Source: Pseudomonas sp. N3-W (GTDB lineage: Bacteria > Pseudomonadota > Gammaproteobacteria > Pseudomonadales > Pseudomonadaceae). Taken from it: DNA of 64,000 nucleotides. Below, piece after piece: positions 19,601 to 26,394 of the stretch. Under the pieces are notes generated by a model, which was not told the origin of the DNA, did not search any database, and worked only from the letters and a program-made list of their open reading frames with translations. Position 1 is the first letter of the stretch. The number at the start of each line of letters is the position of its first letter. The stretch lies in the NCBI RefSeq assembly GCF_024970185.1, contig NZ_CP103965.1, forward strand, positions 4,274,001 through 4,338,000, read 5' to 3'. Both the position numbers and the translations under genes were made by a program.

Positions 19601-21139
19601 GGTGGTGCCGGTGTAGGCCGTGTTGTTGCCATTGAGGATCAGGCTGCCGTTGCCGTTCTTGTTGATGCCGCCCGCGCCGTTGATCACGCCAGCCAGGGTC
19701 AGTGCCCCGCTGCCGGTGGTCGTCATGTCGCCGGTCAGGGTGATGAGGTTGTTCAGGGTGATGGTGCCTGGCGAGGTCAGCGTCGCTGCACCGCCAAAGG
19801 TCACGGCGCCGGACCCGAAGGCCTGGTTGTTGAGTACCTGAACCGAACCGGCATTGATCGTGGTGTTGCCGGTGAAAGTGTTGGCACCACTGAGGGTCAA
19901 CTGGCCAGTGCCGGCCTTGGTCAAGCCACCCGTGCCGGAAACCACCCCGCCCAGGGTCGTGCCGTTGGTGCCTTGCACCGCCAGGCCGCCGCTGCCCAGG
20001 GTAATCAGGTTGTTGAGGGTCAGGCCGGCGTTGCTGGCCTGGATCGTCCCGCCGTTGGAGGTCAGCACCCCGGTGCCGAACGACTGGGCGTTGTTGAACA
20101 GCGCGATGCCGCCATTGAGGGTGGCGGCGCCGCTGACCAGCGGACCTTGCAGGGTCCACGTACCGCTGTTGACCGTCAGGTTGTTGAAGTTGACGTAGTT
20201 GGCGCTCGATGCCGTGCCGGTGCCACTGGTGCCACCGCCGACGCCGATGGTGTTCTGCAGGATCAGCGAGTTGTTGCCGCCCGCGCCGCCATCGATTTGC
20301 CCGGTGGGGGCGAAGGTCAGGTTGACGCCGATCAAGCCGCCGAGGCTGATCCCCACGCCACCGCCGCTGGAAATGCTCGAACCAGTGACGGCGGTGAAGG
20401 TGTTGTTGCTGGCGGTACCCATCGACACGCCGCCGCTGATGGTGCCGGTGTTGATGAAGGTGTTGCCGGTGGACGAGGTTTCGAACGCCACCCGGCCGGT
20501 CAAGGTGCCGTTGTTGACCATGTTGATCTGCGAGCCGCCCTGCACCGCGACGATGGGCGTGTCGGAGGCAAACAGCGTCACGTTGAGCAAGGCATTGGAA
20601 CCGAGGGTGCCGTTGTTGGTGATGTTGGTAACACCGCCGGCGCCGTTGACCACGCTCATCGCCATGCCGGCGAGGCTGGTCAGGTTCACACCGAGCACAT
20701 CACCGGTGCCGCGAATGATCCCGGTCAGGGTGTTGTTGATGTTGACGGTCGAAGCGCTGGTATTGCCCAGCGTCAGGCCGCCACTCAGGGCCGTCACCGC
20801 CCCCAGCAAACCCGGATCGACCGTCCCGGAGTTGTTGAAAGTCAGGTTGTTGCCGGTGAGGTTTAGCGCCACCCCGCCCAGCGTCGCGTTCATCTGCGCG
20901 CCGGAGTTGACGTTGACCGTCAGGTTGTTCACAGCGCTGGCAAAGGTATTGAGAAACAGCGGCAACGATGGCACACCGGTACAGGTGACCGTGGCGCCCG
21001 CTGTCGGGCTGGCGGGCGTACACGCCGCCAGCGCTTGCGGACTGACGAGGCCGACAACCGCACCGACTATACCGAGGCGAACAGCGAGAAATAGAGGGGA
21101 AACGCGAGACATCGGGGCGGCGACAGATCTGAAATCCAC
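10619..21139 (-). CDS. Giant type V autotransporter with passenger-associated repeats
   Basis: 3,506-residue surface protein secreted by the type Va route. The start is GTG with AGGAG six bases upstream. An Arg-containing signal peptide ends near AALA-ACTP (about residue 39). The passenger is built of dozens of PATR repeats of the form SGxGxLxKxGxGxLTLxGxNTYxGxTxLNAGxLxxG, predicting a very long beta-helix. Three larger modules, each with (F)WDGSQ/WNGGK followed by a Trp-rich stretch, lie near residues 1530, 2260 and 2780. The C-terminal beta-barrel (about 3240-3506) begins GWMRAIGTW and ends in the BAM signal ...LSYSLTF. A Cys pair (WCSGMDD, GGCHGE) precedes the barrel. There is no catalytic motif, so adhesion or aggregation is likely but inferred. 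Confidence 0.93.
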   Translation of the reverse strand: MDFRSVAAPMSRVSPLFLAVRLGIVGAVVGLVSPQALAACTPASPTAGATVTCTGVPSLPLFLNTFASAVNNLTVNVNSGAQMNATLGGVALNLTGNNLTFNNSGTVDPGLLGAVTALSGGLTLGNTSASTVNINNTLTGIIRGTGDVLGVNLTSLAGMAMSVVNGAGGVTNITNNGTLGSNALLNVTLFASDTPIVAVQGGSQINMVNNGTLTGRVAFETSSTGNTFINTGTISGGVSMGTASNNTFTAVTGSSISSGGGVGISLGGLIGVNLTFAPTGQIDGGAGGNNSLILQNTIGVGGGTSGTGTASSANYVNFNNLTVNSGTWTLQGPLVSGAATLNGGIALFNNAQSFGTGVLTSNGGTIQASNAGLTLNNLITLGSGGLAVQGTNGTTLGGVVSGTGGLTKAGTGQLTLSGANTFTGNTTINAGSVQVLNNQAFGSGAVTFGGAATLTSPGTITLNNLITLTGDMTTTGSGALTLAGVINGAGGINKNGNGSLILNGNNTAYTGTTNLNTGTLVVGNNNAVGTGALSVNGGASLDSSANVTLSNSIGLNANLTTVGSNALTLAGAISGAGGIIKDGASTLTVTGNNSQTGATALNAGTLLVGNNNALGTGALNTAAGTTLDATTAVTLANAVTMAADLTIGGTQALGLTGVVSGAAGIIKNGTAALTLGGANTYTGNTALNAGSLIVGSNTALGVGGTLNTADGTTLDASTATTLGNAVNATGNLNIGGTSDLTLGGVVAGGGLTKNGTANLILNGANTFLNGVTLNAGTLTAGTNTALGIGNLTVAGAASLDSSANVNLANNVALNADLTVAGTNPLTLGGVLSGTGQLIKNGVSNLVLNGVNTYAGGTTLNAGGLVIGNGAALGTGALTVGGASSLTSTGATTLSNAINLNANLSAGGANPMTLNGLISGTGGLIKTGPSVLTINGNNTYSGPTALDAGTLIIGSNTALGTGALNAASGTTLDANTAVTLANAVSLAGSLTFSGSNALTLGGNVSGVGSLIKNGAADLTLNGTNNYQGGTTLNAGKIIVGANNALGSGLLTTAANTALDANTAVSLNNQLSLGGALNVGGTADLTLSGLVNGAGSLVKNGTANLTLNGANGFLGGTTLNAGTLTVGSNTALGLGNLTVGGASTLDSNTAVTLANNVALNADLTVGGTQGLTLGGVVSGTGELIKNGAANLTLNGINTYSGGSTLNAGTLTLGNGAALGSGSLTVGGTSTLDNSAAMTLNNAIALNADLSVAGNNNLALGGVISGAGALNKNGLADLTLSGSNTFTGPLNVLSGSVTTASAGALGNTSGAAVSAGASLILGSDASLATLSGSGGVQISGSNTLSVGGVNSTSTFDGSLTGTGALNKVGTGTLNVTGINSLSGDTAVNGGTLNLSGSLASANVNVNTGGTFTGTGSVLGALNVNNGGHLALSSGNTLSAGSLVMSGNSNLDVALGAPSTTSLLNVGGNLTLDGNLNVSDAGGFGVGVYRLINYTGSLTDLGLTVAGVPVGYGLGDLVVQTSVGNQVNVLVSAPDANIRFWDGSQTIANGVVDGGTGTWTAGGTNWTSVNGTVNSPWAGDFGVFQGTAGTVTVAGAQLFTGLQFVTNGYNLVAGSAGQLTAVNGTSGNTAIRVDPGSTATLGVGIDGSGIIAKLDSGTLVLNGANSYTGGTELQGGTLVVGSNTALGTGLLTTSTGTTLDSNAAVALGNAVSLGGNLTVGGSNALTLNGAIGGVGGLIKNGAANLTLGGNNNFLGPVALNAGGLILASNSALGSGALNAASGTTLDAASAVSVNNVINLAGNLGIGGTADLTLDGVINGAGSLSKNGAANLTLNAINGFTGGLTLNAGTLTVGNGQALGLGNLTVAGAANLDNSVPLILSNNIGLDAGLAINGSNNLSLVGVISGTGSLSKNGNANLTLNGVNTYGGGTTLNGGTLTLGNAAALGTGALTVAGASTLNNSSSLVLANNVNVNAALAVAGSNNLTLTGVLAGTGTLTKNGAADLSLGGSNTFSGNFNVLGGSLSTTSATALGDNAGMNLGTGTQLNLGASASLGSLTGSGTALVGADNTLNIGGGNQSSTFAGVLDGAGQLNKTGTGTFTLGGVNTLSGDTSINGGTLNVSGSLASGNVAVNSGGTLTGAGSLGGAVTVADGGHLAGATGSTLSVGSLVLSGNSNLDVGLGTPVSGGGNALINVGGNLTLDGNLNVSDIGGFGSGVYRIINYTGALTDNGLLIGSVPGSVVPGDLQVQTAVGNQVNLLVTAANTTVQFWDGSQLEGNGAIEGGSGSWGGSTTNWTNVDGTVNQAWANSFAVFQGTAGTVTVNGAQSITGMQFVSNGYSLVNGTEGALTLVNGAMGNASIRVDPNATATLGVNINGAGALGKYDTGTLVLNGNNTYTGGTALNGGTLVVGNNSALGTGILTAANGTALDSNTAVSLANAVVLNGGLSVAGSNALTLGGGVSGSGSLIKNGASSLSLNGTNTYSGGTQLNAGTLVLGNNSAIGSGALSVGGNAVLDSTAALQLNNAINLGGQLSLAGTQDTTLVGVIAGSGSLVKNGNGALLLSGANTYSGGTTLNGGSTSGDTSTLQGAILNNAALTFAQNSDGTYSGTLTGSGTLNKTGGGQLLLTGTSGFTGNTNVQAGTLRVNGTLNSGNVSVASGATLGGNGQLGGAVQLASGATLVGGGTTTPLSVGSLSLASGSNLNFSLGSATASTTVVNVAGNLTLDGTLNVSNAGGFGTGVYQLFRYGGSLTDNGLVYGSLPGDIVPGSLTLQTALANQVNLLVQSMPGEVQFWNGGKTRADGSIGGGSGVWDNNTNWTDASGTVSEDSNNQFAVFGGQGGTVTVVGNQGFTGLQFLVNGYSLVAGANGSLSPTNAADGSLAAVRVNGGDTVQIDAPLVGAGGINKMDSGTLVLTGANTYSGGTTVSGGTLVGNTTSLQGRILNNARLLFAQAGNGRFNGTLSGTGDVVKQGAGTLLIDGSQPFSGTVEVQQGMLQVGDAPANFGGQITVSNGAALSGNGSVGSVVNHGLVSSGTSIGNLSVTGNFTNAADGVLALTVNSPTVTPLAVGGTATLAGGLQVTNLAPYTGNTTYALITAGGGVNGTFSAADLPETAFLNASLVYTGNEVGLAVSRNGTSFADVATTGNQRGTATALSNNGPAGAALQNQIVNLSTAGARAAFDSLSGEIHASTASAILEDSRYIRDAVNDRMRQPWCSGMDDPRTTLAPSENRLTSGGCHGEMVGWMRAIGTWGKMDGDSNTARLDRKLGGFMLGTDKQIDDTWRAGMAAGYTRSSLDANDRNSNATVDSYHLAAYLNSQFDALAVRLGAAYSWHDIETERDVNVGAYNDRLKAHYNARTAQVFGEVGYAINAGGFALEPFAGLSYVNYDSDTGKEKGGVGRLKAQSSQDITFSTLGVRVGKLLTLANGSQLTPRAAIGWRHAYGDTKPDADLTFIDGGASFSTQGVPIAKDSALLEAGVDFQVTPNGKLGIGYSGQVSGDNNDNAMTLSYSLTF

Positions 21140-21568
21140 GTGTTACTCCTTTTTCGTGGTGAACCTTTCTTCCTTGAAGGGCGTGTTACAACGGCCAGCC
21201 TGGCCAGGAATCCGATCACACGCGAATCAAGACTGCGACGGTTGAAAGAACCGTATCATTCGTGACACACGGTAGTAGACGCACAGCGTTGGGGCATAAA
21301 AGCACCGGGGAAAAATAGTATTAATACTTTGGTGCACGCGGGCCGTTTACCGCCCTTCGGTCCCCTGTGGGATTTGTGTCGGTTTCGACAAATTGCACGC
21401 TTGACGAAGCCGTCAGCTAAAACGCAGATTCACCAGAATTTTCATGTAATTGAAACAATTGGTATAACTTGTGCAAACGTTTGCGAGTCGCCGATACCGG
21501 CCTATTCGCAACCTAACCGCGCAAGCCCGAAAAACCGGGCCTTCGACCTGCACGAAAAGGGACTTTTA
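21140..21568. other. Long divergent promoter region (autotransporter / tsx)
   Basis: 429-base gene-free region between divergent genes. It holds an AGTATTAATACT palindrome near 21318, an AT-rich stretch (21420-21470) and the LacI-type palindrome annotated separately. A plausible plus-strand -10 (TATAAC, 21463-21468) has a weak -35 TTTTCA 18 bases upstream. Confidence 0.5.
21473..21484. promoter_or_regulatory. LacI/PurR-type operator upstream of tsx-nup
   Basis: Perfect 12-bp palindrome GCAAACGTTTGC with the central CG typical of LacI-family operators, and close to the PurR consensus. It lies directly after a candidate -10 box (TATAAC), so binding would block initiation. The regulator is not in this window. 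Confidence 0.6.
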
Positions 21569-22525
21569 ATGCATTGCACGTCCAGCGGCGCGACCTGCTC
21601 GCGCACTTTTGCTGTTTCCTTGCTACTGGCCAGCGTTACAGGACTACTCAGCGGCACCGTTCTGGCGCAACCCGCCCTGCCTGAAGAATCCGCCCAGGGC
21701 GAAACCCTGAGCCCGGAAGCCAGCCCGCCGAAAAAAGGCGCTTATCTGTCGGACTGGTTCAACCAGGACCTGACCGTCATCGGCAGCAAGGACATCAGCT
21801 TCGGCCCGCGCCCGGCCGACGATGTGTACCTGGAATACGAATACTTCGGCCGCAAAGGCCCCTTCGAGCTGTACGGCTATGTCGACATCCCGAAGATCTT
21901 CGACATCGGCAACAGCCATGACAAAGGCGCCTGGGATCACGGCTCGCCGGTGTTCATGGAGCACGAGCCGCGCATCTCCATCGACTACCTGACCGGTCGC
22001 AGCCTGGCGGTCGGGCCGTTCAAGGAATGGTACGTGGCCTTCGACTGGATCTACGACCACGGCAGCAGCACCGCCAACCGCGCCAACACCTTGTACAGCG
22101 GTCTGGGCACCGACATCGACACCCATTCGAAGGTCAACCTGTCGGCCAACTTCTACGGTCGCTACCAGTGGGAAAACTATGGCGCCAGCAACGAGTATTC
22201 GTGGGACGGCTATCGCGCCCAGCTCAAATACATCGTGCCGATCGACAGCTACAGCAACGGCGCTTCGCTGACCTACATCGGCTTCACCAACTTCGATTTC
22301 GGCTCGGACCTGCACAAAGACAACCCGGCTCGTACCGCCAACGCCACGGTGGCCACCAACGTGCTGCTGTACTCATTCACCCACCTGCGTTTCACCCTGG
22401 TGGGCCGTTACTTCCACAACGGCGGCAACTGGGAAGATGGCAGCGTGCTGAACTTCGGCGACGGCGAATTCCGCGCGCGCTCCAATGGCTGGGGTTACTA
22501 CGCCGGTATCGGTTATCAGTTCTGA
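21569..22525 (+). CDS. tsx: Tsx-like nucleoside-specific outer-membrane channel
   Basis: 318-residue outer-membrane beta-barrel of the Tsx family (diffusion of nucleosides). Signal peptide about residues 1-34 (SLLLASVTGLLSGTVLA-QP). The mature part contains YLSDWFNQDL, DDVYLEYEYFGRKGPFELYGYVD and a terminal aromatic strand GWGYYAGIGYQF. The ATG follows AAAAGGGA with good spacing; the frame is open upstream but without a signal. It is 15 bases from the purine nucleoside permease gene, so the two form an uptake operon across the outer and inner membranes. Confidence 0.9.
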   Translation: MHCTSSGATCSRTFAVSLLLASVTGLLSGTVLAQPALPEESAQGETLSPEASPPKKGAYLSDWFNQDLTVIGSKDISFGPRPADDVYLEYEYFGRKGPFELYGYVDIPKIFDIGNSHDKGAWDHGSPVFMEHEPRISIDYLTGRSLAVGPFKEWYVAFDWIYDHGSSTANRANTLYSGLGTDIDTHSKVNLSANFYGRYQWENYGASNEYSWDGYRAQLKYIVPIDSYSNGASLTYIGFTNFDFGSDLHKDNPARTANATVATNVLLYSFTHLRFTLVGRYFHNGGNWEDGSVLNFGDGEFRARSNGWGYYAGIGYQF

Positions 22526-22540
22526 AAACAAGGAGGTTGT

Positions 22541-23575
22541 ATGAAAGCAATGACGCGTCTTTCCCTGTCCGTGGCCCTGGCCTGCGGCACCCTGCTCGCT
22601 TCCACCGCCTGGGCCGCTGAGACACCGATTCGGCCGAAAGTGATGCTGATCACCATGTTCGCCCCCGAGGCGCAGAACTGGATCGATCGCCTGGAACTCA
22701 AGCAGGAAGTTCGCGTACCAGGGTTGTCCGCCGAGTACCCGAGCATTCGCTGCAACGCACAGCAGGTGTGCCTGATGGTCACCGGCATGGGCCAGACCAA
22801 CGCCGCCGCTTCTACCCTGGCGCTGGCCCTGTCGCCGAAATTCGACCTGCGTAAAAGCTATTTCCTGATCGCCGGGATCGCCGGGATCAGCCCGAAATAC
22901 GGGACCATCGGCACCGCGGCGTGGGCGCATTATCTGGTGGAATTCGGCACCCAGTGGGAGCTCGATTCCCGGGACGTGCCCAAAGACTGGCCGACCGGCT
23001 ACATCGGCATCAACACCCAAGGCCCGAACGAAAAACCGCCGCTGGACTACAAGACCGAAGTCTTCGAGCTCAACCCGAAGTTGCAGGCCAAGGCCTTCGC
23101 CCTGTCGCACAAGGTTGAGTTGAGCGAGAGCAAGGAATCGGCGGCGTGGCGCCTGAAATACCCGCAGGCACCGGCCAATCAGCCACCGGTGGTGACGAAG
23201 TGCGATACGGCGGCGGGCAACACCTGGTTCTCCGGGACGCGCCTGAGCGAGCGGGCCGAGGTCTGGACCAAATTGCTGACCGACAACAAGGGCGACTACT
23301 GCACGACTCAGCAGGAAGACAACTCCACCTATGAAGCGCTGCTGCGCGCGGGACGCGAGGGACTGGTGGATGTGCAGCGCCTGGCGGTGGTGCGTGCCGG
23401 GTCCGACTTTGACCGCCCGGCGCCGGGGCAGAGTGAGGTGGACAACCTGTTGAAGTACGCCGATCAGGGCGGGTTCGTGCCGGCGCTGGAGAACCTGTAC
23501 CGGACGGGGAATCCGTTGGTGCAGGATATTTTGCAGCACTGGTCGGCGTGGGAGAAAGGTGTTCCCGAGGCCTGA
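22541..23575 (+). CDS. Purine nucleoside permease (NUP family)
   Basis: 344 residues with a strong AAGGAGG ribosome-binding site and a clear N-terminal signal peptide (VALACGTLLASTAWA-AE). It matches the NUP family, first described as yeast nucleoside permeases. Motifs include KVMLITMFAPEAQNW, LMVTGMGQTNAA, YFLIAGIAGISPKYGT and DNSTYEALLRA. The fold resembles nucleoside phosphorylases and the protein has no multi-pass membrane region, so in bacteria it may be a periplasmic nucleoside-binding or -processing protein and not a true permease. Co-transcribed with tsx. Confidence 0.87.
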   Translation: MKAMTRLSLSVALACGTLLASTAWAAETPIRPKVMLITMFAPEAQNWIDRLELKQEVRVPGLSAEYPSIRCNAQQVCLMVTGMGQTNAAASTLALALSPKFDLRKSYFLIAGIAGISPKYGTIGTAAWAHYLVEFGTQWELDSRDVPKDWPTGYIGINTQGPNEKPPLDYKTEVFELNPKLQAKAFALSHKVELSESKESAAWRLKYPQAPANQPPVVTKCDTAAGNTWFSGTRLSERAEVWTKLLTDNKGDYCTTQQEDNSTYEALLRAGREGLVDVQRLAVVRAGSDFDRPAPGQSEVDNLLKYADQGGFVPALENLYRTGNPLVQDILQHWSAWEKGVPEA

Positions 23576-23606
23576 TCTGACACTGCAAAAAACCTGTGGG
23601 AGCGGG

Positions 23607-24563
23607 TTATGGCAACAGGATGATCTTGTCCCCGCCCCCGCTATTCACCTCGCCATAGCGCTCCACCCCCTCAGCCAGCGGCGATTCGACCAGCCCCTGC
23701 GGCAACGGCAACAAATCCTGATCAAAGAACTGACCGAACTGCTCCAGCATCACTGCGCACGCCTGCACGCCATACAACAACGAGTTGATGCCCACCACCG
23801 ACCCACCCTTGCGATACAGACCCAGCGCCGGCAACTGCACATGCCCATCCACAGGCGCGGCAATGATCGCGATGCGACCAAAAGCGGCCAGTGCCGCCAC
23901 CGAGGCCGGCAACCAGAAACCGGTGGTGTCGAAGATCACTTCAGCGCCCTTGGCGTACACCGCATGCACCTGCGCGCCGAGGTCTTCTGGCTTGTCCAGT
24001 TGCAGCGTCTGGTACCCCAGCGCTTGCAATTCCTTGACCTGCTCAGGCCGTCGCGCCGCTGCCAGCACTTCGGCGCCACGCACCTTGGCCAGTGCCAATG
24101 CCGCCGTGCCGACTGCCCCGCCACCGATCACCAGCAAACGGGTGCCGGCCAAGACCCGACTGCGTTCCAGCGCATCCCAGGCCGTCGTGAACGGCACGCC
24201 GAGGCTGGCGGCCTGGGCGAAACTCAAGTGCGTCGGTTTGTGCGCAACACCATTGGCCGGCAGTTTGACGAATTGTGCATGGGAACCGTCAGCGAAGAAG
24301 CCCAGCTCACGGCCCGTGCCCCACACCTCTTGACCAATGAGCGCCTGCGGGCCTTCAACCACGACGCCGGCAAAATCCCGACCCGGGATCCGTGGCAGCG
24401 TGGTGTAGGGAAAACGACCCAGTACGTTCTTCACATCGCTGGGGTTCAGGCCCGCGGCCTTGATCTGTACCAACACCTCATCAGGCCCGGCCACCGGGGT
24501 CGGAACGTCAACGTAGCGCAAGGCTGACAGGTCGCCGGTTTTATCAAATTGCAGTGCTTTCAT
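23607..24563 (-). CDS. Zinc-independent MDR oxidoreductase (quinone-reductase-like)
   Basis: 318-residue medium-chain dehydrogenase/reductase. The N-terminal GroES-like domain (MKALQFDKTGDLSALRYVDVPTPVAGPDEVLV) and the Rossmann motif VIGGGAVGTAALALAK are clear. The zinc ligands of true alcohol dehydrogenases are missing, pointing to the quinone oxidoreductase branch that reduces quinones or enones with NADPH. The XapX gene is 30 bases upstream on the same strand. It is convergent with the NUP gene, and a truncated half-REP abuts its stop at 23594-23607. Confidence 0.85.
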   Translation of the reverse strand: MKALQFDKTGDLSALRYVDVPTPVAGPDEVLVQIKAAGLNPSDVKNVLGRFPYTTLPRIPGRDFAGVVVEGPQALIGQEVWGTGRELGFFADGSHAQFVKLPANGVAHKPTHLSFAQAASLGVPFTTAWDALERSRVLAGTRLLVIGGGAVGTAALALAKVRGAEVLAAARRPEQVKELQALGYQTLQLDKPEDLGAQVHAVYAKGAEVIFDTTGFWLPASVAALAAFGRIAIIAAPVDGHVQLPALGLYRKGGSVVGINSLLYGVQACAVMLEQFGQFFDQDLLPLPQGLVESPLAEGVERYGEVNSGGGDKIILLP

Positions 24564-24593
24564 GAGCGTATCCGTCGAAGGGTTTGAAGAGGG

Positions 24594-24767
24594 TCAGGAG
24601 ATCCAGCCAGCCACGAGCGTCTTGCCCATGGGCCAGAGTTTTTCGCCAGCCAGCATGCCCAGCAGGCCCACCAGCGCGATGGCCGGTGGCGCCGGGGAAC
24701 GAAAATCCAGAGCGCCGTAGAGCAAACCGACACCCAGGCCGATGCCCAGGGAAATGAGGTAATTCAT
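24594..24767 (-). CDS. XapX domain small membrane protein
   Basis: 57-residue protein with two hydrophobic helices (YLISLGIGLGVGLLYGAL and PAIALVGLLGMLAGEKL) joined by DFRSPAPP, the pattern of the XapX/DUF1427 family. Function is unknown. The ATG at 24767 has GGAG six bases upstream, better than the earlier in-frame start. It sits between the AraC regulator and the MDR oxidoreductase on one strand, probably in the same transcript as the oxidoreductase. Confidence 0.8.
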   Translation of the reverse strand: MNYLISLGIGLGVGLLYGALDFRSPAPPAIALVGLLGMLAGEKLWPMGKTLVAGWIS

Positions 24768-24896
24768 GACAGACTCCATGGCACAAAGGGGTATGTGCAG
24801 AGTCTAGAGGGCGCTGAAGAATGGCATCGGCCAAGTGCTTCTGAATTTCGGCCAAATACCTTGAACACCGTAATTCCCACAGGGGGATTTTGTGTT

Positions 24897-25664
24897 TCAG
24901 CTGACTGGATATTGTGAAGGCGCCATGCCCAGCTCCCGCCGAAACATGTCACTGAAACTGCTCGGCGAATAGCCCAGTTCCCGGGCAATCACGCCGACCG
25001 ACGCGCCCTGGATCAACTCGGCCACCGCCGTCGCCAACTGCACCTGCCGCCGCCACTCGGCAAAGCCCATCCCCAGGCCGTCCTTGAACAACCGCGCCAG
25101 GGTGCGCACGCTGGCCCCGGCATTTTCGGCATGTTGTTCGAAGGGAATCTCCAGCGATGGCGCGGCCATGACCGCCTGACACAGATTCATCAAGCGTCGG
25201 TCGGAGTCGTCCGGCAGTGGTATTTTCAGCAGCGTTCGCCGGGCTCGCCCAAGCTCCAGCAGTGCCAGACTGACCAGCGCTTCGTAATAGTCTGGTGCAC
25301 CGTTGTCGCCCTGCTCCACCAGCCCCACGATCAGCTCGCGCAGCAGCCCACCGACTTCGAGTACCTGGACCGTATCGTCCAGCGTCGCCGCCAATGAGGG
25401 CCGCAGGTAGATGTTACGCATCTGCAAGTCCGAAACCACGCGAATCCCGTGGGGCACGCCTGGTGGCAGCCACACCGCCCGTTGCGGCGGCACCACCAGC
25501 GCTTCGTGCGGTGTCTCGACCCACATCACCCCGCTCATCGCGTACAGCAGTTGCCCCCAGGCATGCTCGTGGGGCTCGATGTACAAGCCGCGCGGGTAGG
25601 TGCGCGCCAGCGGTTGCACGGGCACATTGGTGTCACTCAGATCAGGGGGCGTGGCGAGGGCCAT
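24897..25664 (-). CDS. AraC family transcriptional regulator (cupin-type)
   Basis: 255 residues. The N-terminal cupin-like effector domain carries HEHAWGQLLYAMSG and WLPPGVPHGI. The C-terminal pair of helix-turn-helix motifs includes ASVRTLARLFKDGLGMGFAEWRRQVQLATA and IARELGYSPSSFSDMFRRELGMAPSQY. It lies upstream of the XapX and oxidoreductase genes in the same direction (129-base gap) and is the obvious candidate to control them. The track-length frame could start at a TTG two codons earlier; the ATG is preferred. Confidence 0.88.
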   Translation of the reverse strand: MALATPPDLSDTNVPVQPLARTYPRGLYIEPHEHAWGQLLYAMSGVMWVETPHEALVVPPQRAVWLPPGVPHGIRVVSDLQMRNIYLRPSLAATLDDTVQVLEVGGLLRELIVGLVEQGDNGAPDYYEALVSLALLELGRARRTLLKIPLPDDSDRRLMNLCQAVMAAPSLEIPFEQHAENAGASVRTLARLFKDGLGMGFAEWRRQVQLATAVAELIQGASVGVIARELGYSPSSFSDMFRRELGMAPSQYPVS

Positions 25665-25809
25665 GGGCAAGGATCACAGGGGTTTTCAGGAAATGCATGG
25701 TAACCAGCCGCCGATCTTGTCGCCACTGGCGGCAGCCGCCTGACAATCCGACTGAATTTTCCGCGGCGCCAATGATCCTTCTATTACCACAGGGAGGAAT
25801 AAAGGCTTT

Positions 25810-26037
25810 ATGAACAACGCAAAACTTTTCGTCATTGAATACACCCTTCATGGCGCGCCCAAGTCCTTCATCATCCGCCTGGACAAAATGGACAACGCAG
25901 AAGCGTGGCACTGGGCGAGTTGTGACGCCGGCGTCGGACGCATCCCGCGCTTTGGTCGTGAAAAGGTGCAGAAGACCAGCAAACCGCTGGCGGAGAAATT
26001 CGGCGTCGAAAACGTGACGTGGCGACCCGCGAACTGA
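25810..26037 (+). CDS. Small uncharacterised protein (DUF6555-like)
   Basis: 75 residues, soluble, with a Trp pair in AEAWHWASCDAGVGRIPRFGR and a C-terminal VTWRP. I recall similar small Pseudomonas proteins grouped as DUF6555, but with limited certainty. GGGAGG lies 12 bases and AAAGG four bases before the ATG. Divergent from the AraC gene, followed by a REP pair. No function can be given. Confidence 0.75.
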   Translation: MNNAKLFVIEYTLHGAPKSFIIRLDKMDNAEAWHWASCDAGVGRIPRFGREKVQKTSKPLAEKFGVENVTWRPAN

Positions 26038-26060
26038 ACACCAGACACCGCAAATCTACT

Positions 26061-26149
26061 GTGGGAGCGAGCCTGCTCGCGAAAGCGGCGTATCAGTCAA
26101 CATTGACGTTGAAGCTGACGGCCCCTTCGCGAGCAGGCTCGCTCCCACA
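26061..26149. repeat. REP pair (inverted)
   Basis: GTGGGAGCGAGCCTGCTCGCG and its inverted partner, 89 bases in total, between the convergent DUF6555-like and metallothionein genes. Confidence 0.85.
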
Positions 26150-26179
26150 GTTTGTGTGGTGTGTTAGCTGAAGGAAACG

Positions 26180-26338
26180 TCAGTGCGCGGCACACTTGCA
26201 GCCTTTGCTGGTGCAGGCTTCACCGTGTTCGTGATGTTTGGCGCAGCCTTCGCAGCAATAGTGTTTGCCGTGGCGCACGATCGGATGTTCGCCCAGTTTG
26301 CAAGTGCATTTCGGGCAGTCGCAGGTACGTTCAGTCAT
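26180..26338 (-). CDS. Bacterial metallothionein (SmtA/BmtA type)
   Basis: 52-residue metal-binding protein, read directly from the minus strand. It starts MTERTCDCPKCTCKLGEHPI and contains HYCCEGCAKHH and a terminal CTSKGCKCAAH. There are ten cysteines and six histidines in 52 residues, in the zinc-finger-like arrangement of cyanobacterial SmtA and Pseudomonas metallothioneins, which bind Zn, Cd and Cu. GGAG stands eight bases before the ATG. It is below the length cut-off of usual ORF lists and easy to miss. No SmtB-type regulator is adjacent. Confidence 0.93.
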   Translation of the reverse strand: MTERTCDCPKCTCKLGEHPIVRHGKHYCCEGCAKHHEHGEACTSKGCKCAAH

Positions 26339-26394
26339 CGGTCTGACTCCATTTTGTGTGGTCGTCCGGTGCTTTGACTGCGCACCGTTCTACC

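Noticed and set aside
9446..20866. Several long plus-strand frames (for example 9446-12091, 12215-13915, 14417-16429, 18632-20866)
   Set aside because: All lie antisense to selD or the autotransporter and mirror its repeats. They break at arbitrary points and contain no domains.
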